DNA of 64,000 bases from contig NZ_CP047318.1 in the NCBI RefSeq assembly GCF_009857135.1, forward strand, positions 5,456,001-5,520,000, given 5' to 3'. This document shows, in pieces, positions 1 to 8,335 of this stretch. This DNA comes from Streptomyces sp. HM190 (GTDB lineage Bacteria; Actinomycetota; Actinomycetes; Streptomycetales; Streptomycetaceae). Under the pieces are notes generated by a model. The model ran no database searches, was not told the origin of the DNA, and was given only the letters and a program-made list of their open reading frames with translations. The position numbers were made by a program, and so were the translations under genes. The first letter of the stretch is position 1. Every line of letters begins with the position of its first letter.

Positions 1-631
1 CACCACGCACATCGAGGAGCTGCCCTACCAGAAGCTGGCGCAGAAGACCGATCTGCCGTCCAACTTCCGCCTGGTCTACGGGCACATGGGCGAGGTCCTC
101 GACACCACCGACCTGCTCGTCACCGTCAGCTCCACGGCCGCCCTGGAGTCCCTGCACCGCCGGATCCCCACCGTGGTCCTCACCGACCTCGGGATCCGCG
201 AGGCGCTCGGCAACCACCACTTCGTCGGCTCCGGATGCCTCGCCTCCTGGGACCAGTTGGACGCCGGGCACGAGCCGGCGCCCGACCCCGAGTGGGTGGC
301 CCGGCAGGGTGTCGCCGCCGCGAGCACCCCCTCCGGTGAAGGCTCCTACGCCACCGCCTTCGACGCCGCCCGCGACCGCATCACCCAGCTGATCGCCGCC
401 GAACTCCCGCCCCTCACGCCGTACTACACCCCCGTCACCGCGCCCGGCTACCTGCCCGGCATCCTCGCCCGCCACCACCTCGGCCCCGACGGCAGTCCGC
501 TGCCGGGGGCGCCCGCCGCCGACCGGCAGGCCGGGCCCGTACGGCAGATCGTGCGCCGGGCGGCGCGCGGCGCCTACCGGCACGGCGTGCAGCGCGTGGC
601 ACCCGTCATCCGGCGGATGGGGGAGCTGTGA
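1..631 (+). CDS. putative glycosyltransferase, C-terminal part (partial, 5' end outside window)
   Basis: The frame is open from base 2 and ends at TGA 629-631, so only about the last 209 residues are present. Visible features are a VSSTAALE stretch typical of the UDP- or CMP-sugar binding side of GT-B glycosyltransferases, and a basic C-terminus. It looks like the putative glycosyltransferases (DUF6716-type) that sit beside neuA/neuB homologues in Streptomyces wall-polymer clusters. That family assignment is from memory. The next gene follows after 35 bp, so it is probably co-transcribed with the nonulosonate genes. The donor and acceptor sugars cannot be read from the sequence. Confidence 0.7.
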   Translation, partial: TTHIEELPYQKLAQKTDLPSNFRLVYGHMGEVLDTTDLLVTVSSTAALESLHRRIPTVVLTDLGIREALGNHHFVGSGCLASWDQLDAGHEPAPDPEWVARQGVAAASTPSGEGSYATAFDAARDRITQLIAAELPPLTPYYTPVTAPGYLPGILARHHLGPDGSPLPGAPAADRQAGPVRQIVRRAARGAYRHGVQRVAPVIRRMGEL

Positions 632-666
632 GCCGCCACCCGTCGCCCCCGCAAGGAGCCCCACTG

Positions 667-2022
667 ATGTCCCACCCGGAAGCGGACCGGGCGCCCTCCG
701 AGCGCCGCGTCCTCGCCGTCATCCCCGCCCGCGGCGGCTCCAAGGGCGTCCCCGCGAAGAACCTCGCGCCCGTCGGCGGTGTGCCGCTGGTGGCCCGCGC
801 GGTCCGCGAGTGCAGGGCCGCCCGGCTGGTGACCGACGTGGTCGTCTCCACCGACGACCACGCCATCGCCGCCGCCGCCCGCGAGTCCGGCGCCGAGGTC
901 GTCCTGCGGCCCGCCGCCATCGCCGGCGACACCGCCACCTCCGAGGCCGCCGTCCTGCACGCCCTCGACGCCCACGAGGCGCTCCACGGCGTCACCGTCG
1001 ACGTCGTCCTCCTGGTCCAGTGCACCAGCCCGTTCATCCTCCGCGAGGACATCGACGGCGTGGCCCGCGCCGTCGTCGAGCACGGTGCCGACACCGCGCT
1101 GACGGTCGCCCCGTTCCACGGCTTCCTCTGGCGTGACACGGCGGACGAGTTCACCGGCGGCGAGACGCACCCGGTGGGCGCGCGGACGGCCGCCCACGAG
1201 GCGCACGGCGAGGCCGGCGGCCTCGGAGCCGTCGCCCCGGGCGACGGCCGGCCGGCCCCCGCGGACACCGCCGGCGGCTACGGCGTCAACCACGACAAGT
1301 CGTTCCGCCCCCGCCGCCAGGACCGCCCCCAGGACCTGCTGGAGACCGGTGCCGCCTACGCCATGGACGCCGCCGGGCTCCGCAAGCACCGGCACCGCTT
1401 CTTCGGCCGTACGGAACCCGTCCGCACCGACCCCGCCCGGGTCCTGGAGATCGACGACCCGCACGACCTCGCCCGCGCCCAGGCCCTCGCGCCCCTCTTC
1501 GACGCGAACCGGCCCGGCGCCCTCCCCGCCTACGACGACATCGACGCCGTAGTCCTCGACTTCGACGGCACCCAGACCGATGACCGGGTGCTGATCGACT
1601 CCGACGGACGGGAGTTCGTCTCCGTGCACCGCGGCGACGGACTCGGCATCGCGGCCCTGCGCGACAGCGGCCTGAAGATGCTGATCCTGTCCACGGAACA
1701 GAACCCGGTCGTGGCCGCCCGGGCCCGGAAGCTCAAGCTCCCGGTGCTCCACGGCATCGACCGGAAGGACCTCGCCCTGAAGCAGTGGTGCGAGGAACAG
1801 GGCATCGCGCCCGAGCGCGTGCTCTACGTCGGCAACGACGTCAACGACCTCCCGTGCTTCGCCCTCGTGGGCTGGCCCGTGGCGGTCGGCAGCGCCCACG
1901 ACGTCGTGCGCGGCGCCGCACGCGCGGTCACCACCGTCCCCGGCGGTGAAGGCGCGATCCGGGAGATCGCCGGCTGGATCCTCGGTCCGTCTCTCGACTC
2001 TCTCGACCCCCTCGACAAGTAA
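667..2022 (+). CDS. CMP-nonulosonate synthetase (NeuA-like) fused to HAD phosphatase
   Basis: 451-residue two-domain enzyme. The N-terminal half is an acylneuraminate cytidylyltransferase: it has the nucleotide-binding signature IPARGGSKGVPAKN near residue 20 and later the STDD and QCTSPF motifs. It should activate a nonulosonic acid (sialic acid or Kdn type) with CTP. The C-terminal half, from about residue 300, is a KdsC-like HAD phosphatase with DFDGT, a Lys near GIDRKD, and GNDVND. It should remove the 9-phosphate left by the upstream synthase. I chose ATG 667 because AAGGAG lies at 653-658 with good spacing. GTG 628, overlapping the previous stop, is the alternative. A Gly/Ala-rich insert separates the FHGFLWRD and GVNHDKS segments of the transferase domain. 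The stop is 13 bp before the next gene. Confidence 0.85.
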   Translation: MSHPEADRAPSERRVLAVIPARGGSKGVPAKNLAPVGGVPLVARAVRECRAARLVTDVVVSTDDHAIAAAARESGAEVVLRPAAIAGDTATSEAAVLHALDAHEALHGVTVDVVLLVQCTSPFILREDIDGVARAVVEHGADTALTVAPFHGFLWRDTADEFTGGETHPVGARTAAHEAHGEAGGLGAVAPGDGRPAPADTAGGYGVNHDKSFRPRRQDRPQDLLETGAAYAMDAAGLRKHRHRFFGRTEPVRTDPARVLEIDDPHDLARAQALAPLFDANRPGALPAYDDIDAVVLDFDGTQTDDRVLIDSDGREFVSVHRGDGLGIAALRDSGLKMLILSTEQNPVVAARARKLKLPVLHGIDRKDLALKQWCEEQGIAPERVLYVGNDVNDLPCFALVGWPVAVGSAHDVVRGAARAVTTVPGGEGAIREIAGWILGPSLDSLDPLDK

Positions 2023-2035
2023 GGAACGTTCCACC

Positions 2036-2980
2036 ATGTCTGCCATCAACTCCCGCCTCCGCACCTTCGGTACCGAGCGCATCGCCGGCCCCGGCCAGCC
2101 CGTCTACATCTGCGGCGAGATCGGCATCAACCACAACGGCGAACTGGAGAACGCCTTCAAGCTGATCGACGTCGCCGCCGAGGCCGGCTGCGACGCCGTC
2201 AAGTTCCAGAAGCGGACCCCCGAGATCTGCACGCCCCGCGACCAGTGGGACATCGAGCGCGACACCCCCTGGGGCCGCATGACCTACATCGACTACCGCC
2301 ACCGCGTGGAGTTCGGTGAGGACGAGTACCGCCAGATCGACGCGTACTGCAAGGACAAGGGCATCGCCTGGTTCGCGTCCCCGTGGGACACCGAGGCCGT
2401 CGCCTTCCTGGAGAAGTTCGACGTCCCCGCCCACAAGGTGGCCTCCGCCTCCCTGACCGACGACGAGCTGCTGCGCGCGCTCCGCGCCACCGGCCGCACG
2501 ATCATCCTCTCCACCGGCATGTCCACCCCGAAGCAGATCCGCCACGCGGTCGAGGTCCTCGGCTCGGACAACATCCTGCTCTGCCACGCCACCTCGACGT
2601 ACCCGGCGAAGGCCGAGGAGCTGAACCTCCGCGTCATCAACACCCTGCAGGCCGAGTACCCGAACGTCCCGATCGGCTACTCCGGCCACGAGACGGGCCT
2701 GCAGACCACGCTCGCCGCGGTCGCCCTCGGCGCCACCTTCGTCGAGCGCCACATCACCCTCGACCGCGCGATGTGGGGCTCCGACCAGGCCGCCTCCGTC
2801 GAGCCCCAGGGCCTCACCCGTCTGGTCCGCGACATCCGCACCATCGAGGCCTCCCTCGGCGACGGCGTCAAGAAGGTCTACGACTCCGAGCTCGGCCCCA
2901 TGAAGAAGCTGCGCCGCGTCACCGGTGTCGTCGCCGAGGCGGAGATCGCGGCGGCGGCGGGCGAGCCGGTCGGCGTCTGA
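2036..2980 (+). CDS. N-acylneuraminate/Kdn-9-phosphate synthase (NeuB/SpsE family)
   Basis: 314 residues. It condenses phosphoenolpyruvate with a hexose or hexosamine phosphate to make a nonulosonic acid. The NeuB signature is clear: EIGINHNGELENAFKLID, then DAVKFQKR, STGMSTPKQI, LLCHATSTYP, IGYSGHETG and ERHITLDR. The C-terminal antifreeze (SAF) domain of E. coli-type NeuB is absent, which fits the shorter Streptomyces enzymes. ATG 2036 is preceded by AAGGAA. It follows the CMP-transferase/phosphatase fusion by 13 bp, so synthase, phosphatase and activating enzyme are adjacent. From memory, the matching S. coelicolor region makes a Kdn-containing teichulosonic acid. Which substrate this strain uses is not shown by the sequence. 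Confidence 0.88.
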   Translation: MSAINSRLRTFGTERIAGPGQPVYICGEIGINHNGELENAFKLIDVAAEAGCDAVKFQKRTPEICTPRDQWDIERDTPWGRMTYIDYRHRVEFGEDEYRQIDAYCKDKGIAWFASPWDTEAVAFLEKFDVPAHKVASASLTDDELLRALRATGRTIILSTGMSTPKQIRHAVEVLGSDNILLCHATSTYPAKAEELNLRVINTLQAEYPNVPIGYSGHETGLQTTLAAVALGATFVERHITLDRAMWGSDQAASVEPQGLTRLVRDIRTIEASLGDGVKKVYDSELGPMKKLRRVTGVVAEAEIAAAAGEPVGV

Positions 2981-3023
2981 CACCCCCACCCCACCCACCC
3001 AGGGAAGCGACGGTCGTACGTCG

Positions 3024-4187
3024 ATGAGCCCCCGCGCCGGAACCGCCGGCCCCCCCACTCTCGCCTTCGTCGAGAGCCCGGTACAGCTCCTGAACGTGCT
3101 GGAGTGGGCCCACGCCCACGCCCTCGGCACGCGCCAGGCCCCCGGCGCGGGGCCGGCCTCCGAACCGGGGGCGTCCTCCGGGCTCGCCGCCTCCTACGGC
3201 GTACGCCCCTCGGCGGGCGCGTCCGGCACGGGGCTCACCCTGGTGGTCCTCTCGCCCAACGACCCCATGACCCGTGGCCAGTTGCGCCGGATGGCGGAGC
3301 TGGCGCGGGACGAGGGACACGAGGTGCGCTGGGAGGAGGCCCGCGGTGGCACCGCCGCCCCCTTCCGTACCGTCGGCGGGCTCGCCCCGCTGCTGCGCGC
3401 CGCGCGCCGCGTCGTCCTGGGCGACCCCTTCTCCCGCTACGTCCAGCTCCTGCTGACGATCACCAGGGCACCGGACGTCGTCGTGGTCGACGACGGCACC
3501 GCCACCATGGAGTTCGTCTCCCAGCTGGCCCGCGGTGAACGCCTGGTCCGCTGGCACCGCAAGGGCGGCCGCCCCGGCCCGCGTGACCTGGTCTTCGCCC
3601 CGGTCTCCGCGAAGGCCCGCAGACGGCTGACCCCGACGGCCGGCCGACGGGTCGAGGTCTTCTCCTCCATGCCGATCGACGAGACCCCCGACGGTGTCAC
3701 CGTCACCGCCAACGCCTTCGCCTGGACCCGGTCCCGCTTCGGCCCGCCCCGCCTCACCAAGGGCGCGGACCTCGTCGGCACGTCCCTGGTGGAGACCGGC
3801 GTGGTGGACGGCGACCGCTACCTCGAAGCGGTGCGCTCCCTCGCCGCGGCCCACGGCGCGACCCGCTACTTCGCCCACCGCCGCGAGAGCTCCGACAAGC
3901 TCCACGCCCTCGCCGCCGAGACGGGTCTGGAGATCGTCCGTCCCGACCTCCCCCTCGAACTGATCGCCCGCCGCGGCCCCATCGGCCGCACCATCCTCAG
4001 CTTCCCGTCGACCGTGGTCCACACCCTGCCGCTGGCCCTCGCGGGCACGGACGTACGCGTCGCCGTCTGCGACATCGACCCCAGCTGGCTGACCGAGACC
4101 GCCTCCCCCCGCGCCCAGGGCTTCCTCTCCGGGGTCACGGGCACGGCACGAGACGTCCACCGCCTGTCGTCGGTGGCACCGGCCTGA
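3024..4187 (+). CDS. polysialyltransferase-like (GT52-type) glycosyltransferase
   Basis: 387 residues, probably cytoplasmic and membrane-associated. The start shows AFVESPVQLLNVLEWAHA, the SP-x-QLLN pattern found at the N-terminus of GT52 and polysialyltransferase-like enzymes. Later VVVVDDGTATMEF and FAHRRESSDK resemble the central and His-containing motifs of that group. ATG 3024 follows the synthase stop by 43 bp. Upstream ORF extension would need a poor start overlapping the neighbour. In context it should transfer the CMP-activated nonulosonate made by the two preceding enzymes onto the growing wall polymer. The family assignment is moderate and the linkage is unknown. Confidence 0.72.
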   Translation: MSPRAGTAGPPTLAFVESPVQLLNVLEWAHAHALGTRQAPGAGPASEPGASSGLAASYGVRPSAGASGTGLTLVVLSPNDPMTRGQLRRMAELARDEGHEVRWEEARGGTAAPFRTVGGLAPLLRAARRVVLGDPFSRYVQLLLTITRAPDVVVVDDGTATMEFVSQLARGERLVRWHRKGGRPGPRDLVFAPVSAKARRRLTPTAGRRVEVFSSMPIDETPDGVTVTANAFAWTRSRFGPPRLTKGADLVGTSLVETGVVDGDRYLEAVRSLAAAHGATRYFAHRRESSDKLHALAAETGLEIVRPDLPLELIARRGPIGRTILSFPSTVVHTLPLALAGTDVRVAVCDIDPSWLTETASPRAQGFLSGVTGTARDVHRLSSVAPA

Positions 4188-4466
4188 CCACGAGCCCGCG
4201 CCCACGACGTCCACACGTTCCGCCACCTGCCGCCGCGCGGCAGGCCGGCGCAGGCCCTCGCGGGCGGAGCGGGCCTCTTCCTCCCCGGGCTCGGCCACGA
4301 TCCCGCTCCGCGCGACGGGCCGCCGCTGCCTGCAGCAGTGCTCGGCGCGGCGTCCGGGGAGAGACGGGGGCGCGCGCCCACCCCCGCTGAGCCCGGCCGG
4401 CGACCGGCGTGACCTTCCCGAGTCCCACGGCCCCACCGTCCACGTGACGCTCCCGGTCCACCTGTG

Positions 4467-4484
4467 GGCACGTACGTACGTGCC
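4467..4484. promoter_or_regulatory. perfect 18-bp palindrome, orphan operator candidate
   Basis: GGCACGTACGTACGTGCC is its own reverse complement. It lies in gene-free DNA 280 bp after the glycosyltransferase and 719 bp before the amidohydrolase, so it belongs to no obvious promoter. Confidence 0.4.
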
Positions 4485-4693
4485 ATGCACCGGACAGCTC
4501 CGGCCACCGCCACCGGTCCTTCCGCGACCGGTTCTCCGAGGACAGGCCCGGCGGGCTCGACTCCCGCGTCCCCCTTCAGGGGCGACTGTCGGCCAACCGG
4601 CCCCCAGTCCGCCCCCGCCCGCCCTCCTTCCCTCCCGCCCGGCTCCAGCGGGCCTCAGCCGCGACGCAAGGACCGTGGCCGACCCTCACAGGC

Positions 4694-4727
4694 AGCCGTC
4701 CACCAGCGCCAGCCGTCCACCAGCGCC
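4694..4727. repeat. 17-bp perfect tandem duplication
   Basis: AGCCGTCCACCAGCGCC occurs twice without a gap, at 4694-4710 and 4711-4727, in non-coding DNA. Confidence 0.8.
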
Positions 4728-5202
4728 GCAGCGCCACCGCACCACCCCCGTCCGCCCTCGCGCACCGTGGTGACCCTGGTCACCGTCACGCCTTTCGTTT
4801 CCGTCTCACGACCCGGCCCCGTACCAGGTGAGTCTCGCTCGGCGTAGTCGAACAGTGACTCACCGGCGACGTCTTCGGCGCATCACGGCGGCCGGAACGT
4901 GGTATGCGTGGAACGTGGGAATCGTTCCGGTACAACGGACGTTTAGACGATGGGATTCGCGGGCAACCCCGGCGTTCCCGAAGGGACGCCCCGGTCATCC
5001 CGGTGTGTCGCGCCGTCGGTGCCGCGTCGTTCGCGTCCCCTCCCTGAGGTGTGCCCGCCCCGAAAGACGAACGGGTATACCCATCCCTGACCATACGTAT
5101 GCGTCGTGCGGCCAGAAATCTTCCCCTTACGGGCTGATTTTTTGTTGATCGAGGGTGAGAAGGTCGCTCGGTCGCCCTACCCTTCAGAGGGTGAACCAAC
5201 TG

Positions 5203-6453
5203 ATGTCCCGAGAGTCCGAGGCCGATCTGCCAGGGGAAGCCGAAGCCGCCCTCCCCGGCACCCTGCCCGAAGCCCTGCGTGCCGAACTCGTCGCGTTCCG
5301 CCGTGACTTGCACATGCACCCCGAGCTCGGAAACCAGGAGTTCCGCACGACCGCCGCGATCAAGGCCCGCCTGGAGAAGGCAGGGCTCCGGCCGCGCGTG
5401 CTCGACAGTGGAACCGGACTCATCTGCGACATCGGTGACTGGGACGGCGGCCGGCCCCGCCTCGCGATGCGCGCCGACATCGACGCGCTGCCCATTCCCG
5501 ACACCAAGGTGGACTGCGAGTACCGCTCCACCGTCCCGGACCGCGCCCACGCCTGCGGCCACGACGTGCACACCACCGTCGTGCTCGGCGCCGGGCTCGT
5601 CCTCACCGACCTGCACCGCAAGGGACAGCTGCCGCGCCCCGTACGGCTGATCTTCCAGCCCGCCGAGGAGGTCCTCCCCGGCGGCGCGGGCGACGTGATC
5701 AGGAGCGGCGCCCTCGAAGGCGTCGGCCGGATCATCGCCGTGCACTGCGACCCGAGGGTCGACGCCGGCCGTATCGGCCTGCGCCACGGTCCCATCACCT
5801 CGGCCTGCGACCGCCTGGAGATCGCCCTCGACGGCCCCGGCGGCCACACCGCGCGCCCCCACCTGACCACCGACCTCGTCACGGCCGCCGCCCGCGTCGT
5901 CACCGACGTGCCGGCGCTGGTCGCCCGCCGCGTCGACGCCCGCAGTGGGCTGTCCGTGACCTGGGGCCGCGTCGAGTCGGGCCACGCCCCGAACGTGATC
6001 CCGCAGCACGCCGAGCTGTCCGGCACCGTCCGCTGCCTCGACATCAACGCCTGGCGGCAGGCGCCCGACCTGGTGCACGAGGCGATCGCCGAGGTCGCGA
6101 CCCTGCACCGCGCCAAGTCCGAGATCAACTACGTCCGAGGTGTGCCGCCGGTCGTCAACGACCCCGTCGTCACCGAGCTGATCCACGACGCCATGGCCGC
6201 CCGCCGCGGCGCCACGGCAGTCGAGGACACCGAGCAGAGCCTCGGCGGCGAGGACTTCTCCTGGTACCTGGAGCACGTCCCCGGCGCCATGGCCCGCCTG
6301 GGTGTCCGCCGCCCGGGCGACCTCACGGTCCGCGACCTCCACCAGGGCGACTTCGACGCGGACGAGCACGCCATCACCGTGGGCGTCGAACTGTTCACCG
6401 CCGCGGCCCTCCTGGACGCCCGGATGCAGGTCCTCGAGACCACGGCCCCCTAG
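5203..6453 (+). CDS. M20-family amidohydrolase (metal-dependent)
   Basis: 416 residues, cytoplasmic, in the family of IAA-amino acid and N-acyl-amino acid hydrolases. Visible motifs are DLHMHPELGNQE, ADIDALP, ACGHDVHTT with metal-binding Cys/His, and QPAEEV with the catalytic Glu. The C-terminal EDFSWYLEHVPGA supplies the last metal site. I chose ATG 5203. GTG 5191 is in frame but sits against the only purine-rich ribosome site. The gene precedes the nucleoside-binding lipoproteins. In Mycobacterium tuberculosis, paired M20 genes (amiA1/amiB1) also lie in the deoD/add/deoA/cdd region, so the link is old. The substrate is unknown. Confidence 0.85.
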   Translation: MSRESEADLPGEAEAALPGTLPEALRAELVAFRRDLHMHPELGNQEFRTTAAIKARLEKAGLRPRVLDSGTGLICDIGDWDGGRPRLAMRADIDALPIPDTKVDCEYRSTVPDRAHACGHDVHTTVVLGAGLVLTDLHRKGQLPRPVRLIFQPAEEVLPGGAGDVIRSGALEGVGRIIAVHCDPRVDAGRIGLRHGPITSACDRLEIALDGPGGHTARPHLTTDLVTAAARVVTDVPALVARRVDARSGLSVTWGRVESGHAPNVIPQHAELSGTVRCLDINAWRQAPDLVHEAIAEVATLHRAKSEINYVRGVPPVVNDPVVTELIHDAMAARRGATAVEDTEQSLGGEDFSWYLEHVPGAMARLGVRRPGDLTVRDLHQGDFDADEHAITVGVELFTAAALLDARMQVLETTAP

Positions 6454-6755
6454 CCCTGTCACCGGGCCAGGGGCCGGCGCGGGAGTCCGGCGCACCGCCT
6501 CCACGGAGTCGGTGCCCGATCCGCACCCGCCCTCCGGTTGCGGCGCCCCCGCCCTCGCGGCAGCCTGGTGCGCGTGGCGTACGGCCCCGTACGGCACGCG
6601 CACCGTCACGCCTGAGTCACCCCGCGGACACGGAACGCGAGAGACACGTGAGGGCTCTGCCCCAAGCGTCCCTTTCGATCCCATGGTTCACGAGGACGTA
6701 ACCGGCCATCGGCACGAATGGATAACGGCCAGCCGAAACCCCGTTCCCAGGAGTG

Positions 6756-6769
6756 TCTACGCGCGTTAA
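6756..6769. promoter_or_regulatory. nucleoside-regulon palindrome, site 1
   Basis: TCTACGCGCGTTAA matches the consensus TCTACGCGCGTAGA at 12 of 14 positions (changes at 12 and 13). It is 58 bp upstream of the first bmp start and is the only recognisable element in the 373-bp gap 6454-6826. Confidence 0.75.
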
Positions 6770-6826
6770 TGTGCGCCGAACTGAGCACCCGGCTGCGGGG
6801 CTTTGGAGAAGATGGGGAACTTCAAG

Positions 6827-7885
6827 ATGCGTCGGATTTCCAAACTGACCCGCGTCGCGGTGGGGGTCGCGTCGCTGGCGCTCGCCGCCACGGCCTGTGG
6901 TGGGACCAGCAGCGAGAGCGGCAACGGCGGCGACGGCGAGAGCAAGGGCGCCAAGGGCCTCGCGATCGCGTACGACATCGGCGGCAAGGGCGACCAGTCC
7001 TTCAACGACGCGGCGTACGCGGGTCTGCAGAAGGCCGAGAAGGAGTTCGGCTACAAGACGGCCGACATCGAGCCCACCGAGGGTGAGACCGACGCCGACA
7101 AGCAGCAGCGTCTGGAGTCCCTCGCCAAGCAGGGCTACAACCCGGTCGTCGGTGTCGGCTTCGCCTACGGCCCCGCCATGGAGGCCGCCTCCAAGAAGTA
7201 CCCGAAGACCACGTTCGGCATCGTCGACTCGGTCGTCGAGGGCGACAACGTGGCGTCCCTCGTCTTCGCCGAGGAGCAGGCCTCCTACCTCGCCGGTGTC
7301 GCGGCCGCCAAGGCCACCAAGTCGAACACCGTCGGCTTCGTGGGCGGTGTGGACATCCCGCTCATCCACAAGTTCGAGGCCGGCTACAAGCAGGGTGTCC
7401 AGGACACCAGCGGCGGCAAGGTCAAGGTCATCTCGCAGTACCTGACCCAGACGGCCGAGGAGGGTGGCTTCTCCAGCCCCGACAAGGGCAAGGCCGCCGC
7501 CGAGGGCCAGATCGAGAAGGGTGCCGACGTCCTGTACGCCGCGGCCGGCCTCTCCGGTCAGGGTGTCATCGAGGCCGCCGCCAAGGCGAAGGTCTGGGCC
7601 ATCGGCGTCGACTCCGACCAGTACAAGCAGGAGGCCCTCGCCTCCTACAAGGGCTCCATCCTCACCTCGGCCCTCAAGGACGTCGGCGGCGCGGTCTACA
7701 CGCTCGCCAAGTCCGTCGAGGACGGCAAGCCGCTCACCGGTGTCCAGACCTTCGACCTGAAGGTCAACGGCGTGGGCCTGGCCGACTCGAACCCGGAGTT
7801 CGCCAAGATCGCGGGCCTCTCCGACGCCGTCGCCAAGGCGAAGGAAGAGATCATCAGCGGCAAGATCAAGGTGAAGACCGAGTAG
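6827..7885 (+). CDS. BMP-family nucleoside-binding lipoprotein 1
   Basis: 352 residues, exported and lipid-anchored. It begins MRRISKLTRVA, followed by a hydrophobic stretch and a lipobox ending in ATAC with the modified Cys. The BMP (PnrA/Med) periplasmic-binding fold is shown by AYDIGGKGDQSFNDAAY, the VGVGFAYG region, NVASLVFAEEQASYLAG, VGFVGGVDIPLIHKF and VWAIGVDSDQY. The family binds purine or pyrimidine nucleosides and passes them to an ABC importer. I took ATG 6827 by comparison with the paralogue downstream. TTG 6803 and ATG 6812 are in frame. It has its own operator and a terminator, so it is a separate transcription unit. Confidence 0.9.
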   Translation: MRRISKLTRVAVGVASLALAATACGGTSSESGNGGDGESKGAKGLAIAYDIGGKGDQSFNDAAYAGLQKAEKEFGYKTADIEPTEGETDADKQQRLESLAKQGYNPVVGVGFAYGPAMEAASKKYPKTTFGIVDSVVEGDNVASLVFAEEQASYLAGVAAAKATKSNTVGFVGGVDIPLIHKFEAGYKQGVQDTSGGKVKVISQYLTQTAEEGGFSSPDKGKAAAEGQIEKGADVLYAAAGLSGQGVIEAAAKAKVWAIGVDSDQYKQEALASYKGSILTSALKDVGGAVYTLAKSVEDGKPLTGVQTFDLKVNGVGLADSNPEFAKIAGLSDAVAKAKEEIISGKIKVKTE

Positions 7886-7890
7886 TTCCC

Positions 7891-7961
7891 CACTCCGGCC
7901 CGCGCGGGCCGAGGAGTGACAGTCACCTGAAACGGGCGGGCGCCACCACGGCTCCCGCCCG
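7891..7961 (+). terminator. two successive hairpins after bmp 1
   Basis: A first inverted repeat pairs CACTCC and flanking G/C bases (7891-7900) with 7905-7918. A second pairs CGGGCGGG (7933-7940) with CCCGCCCG (7954-7961). They end the first bmp unit. The remaining 7962-8239 holds no gene I can support. Confidence 0.7.
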
Positions 7962-8239
7962 CTTCACGTTCTCCGGGGCCGGCCGCCCCGATGTGATGAC
8001 GTACGACGGTCCTCCCGCAGCCCCGGCCGTCCCCGATGGCGAAAAACGCCCCGCGGGCCCGGCTCCCCCCACCGCCCCGCCGGCACCCCCTCACAGCCGA
8101 GGGGAACCCCGCGACCAGCCACAACGAACCCGCGTGCGCGCTCCCACCCAAATCGCCCCCCACCCCCCACGCCAACCTCCCCGCCCGCCTTGCGACACGG
8201 CCCCATAACAACCGGGCAACCGGGGCTTTCCCGCCAGGG

Positions 8240-8253
8240 TCTACGCGCGTTAC
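8240..8253. promoter_or_regulatory. nucleoside-regulon palindrome, site 2
   Basis: TCTACGCGCGTTAC keeps the first eleven bases of the consensus. It lies 83 bp upstream of the second bmp start, in the otherwise empty 7962-8335 gap. Confidence 0.75.
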
Positions 8254-8335
8254 CCTCGGCGAAAGCCAGCGCCGACGCTGTGAAGCACCACTGAGCAGTA
8301 CCCTCCGGCGCTTGTACGACTAGGAGCACCAGAAC

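Larger units (their letters stand above)
4188..5202. other. 1-kb gene-free region
   Basis: I see no credible coding sequence on either strand. The open frames here are arginine- and proline-rich shadows without ribosome sites. The stretch holds an 18-bp palindrome (4467-4484), a 17-bp tandem duplication (4694-4727), a GGTGACC/GGTCACC inverted repeat (4769-4784), and unusually AT-rich DNA at 5085-5155 that is the likely promoter of the following amidohydrolase. Confidence 0.6.

Noticed and set aside
4441..4446. CACGTG hexamer
   Set aside because: A six-base palindrome is common at this base composition and has no promoter nearby.
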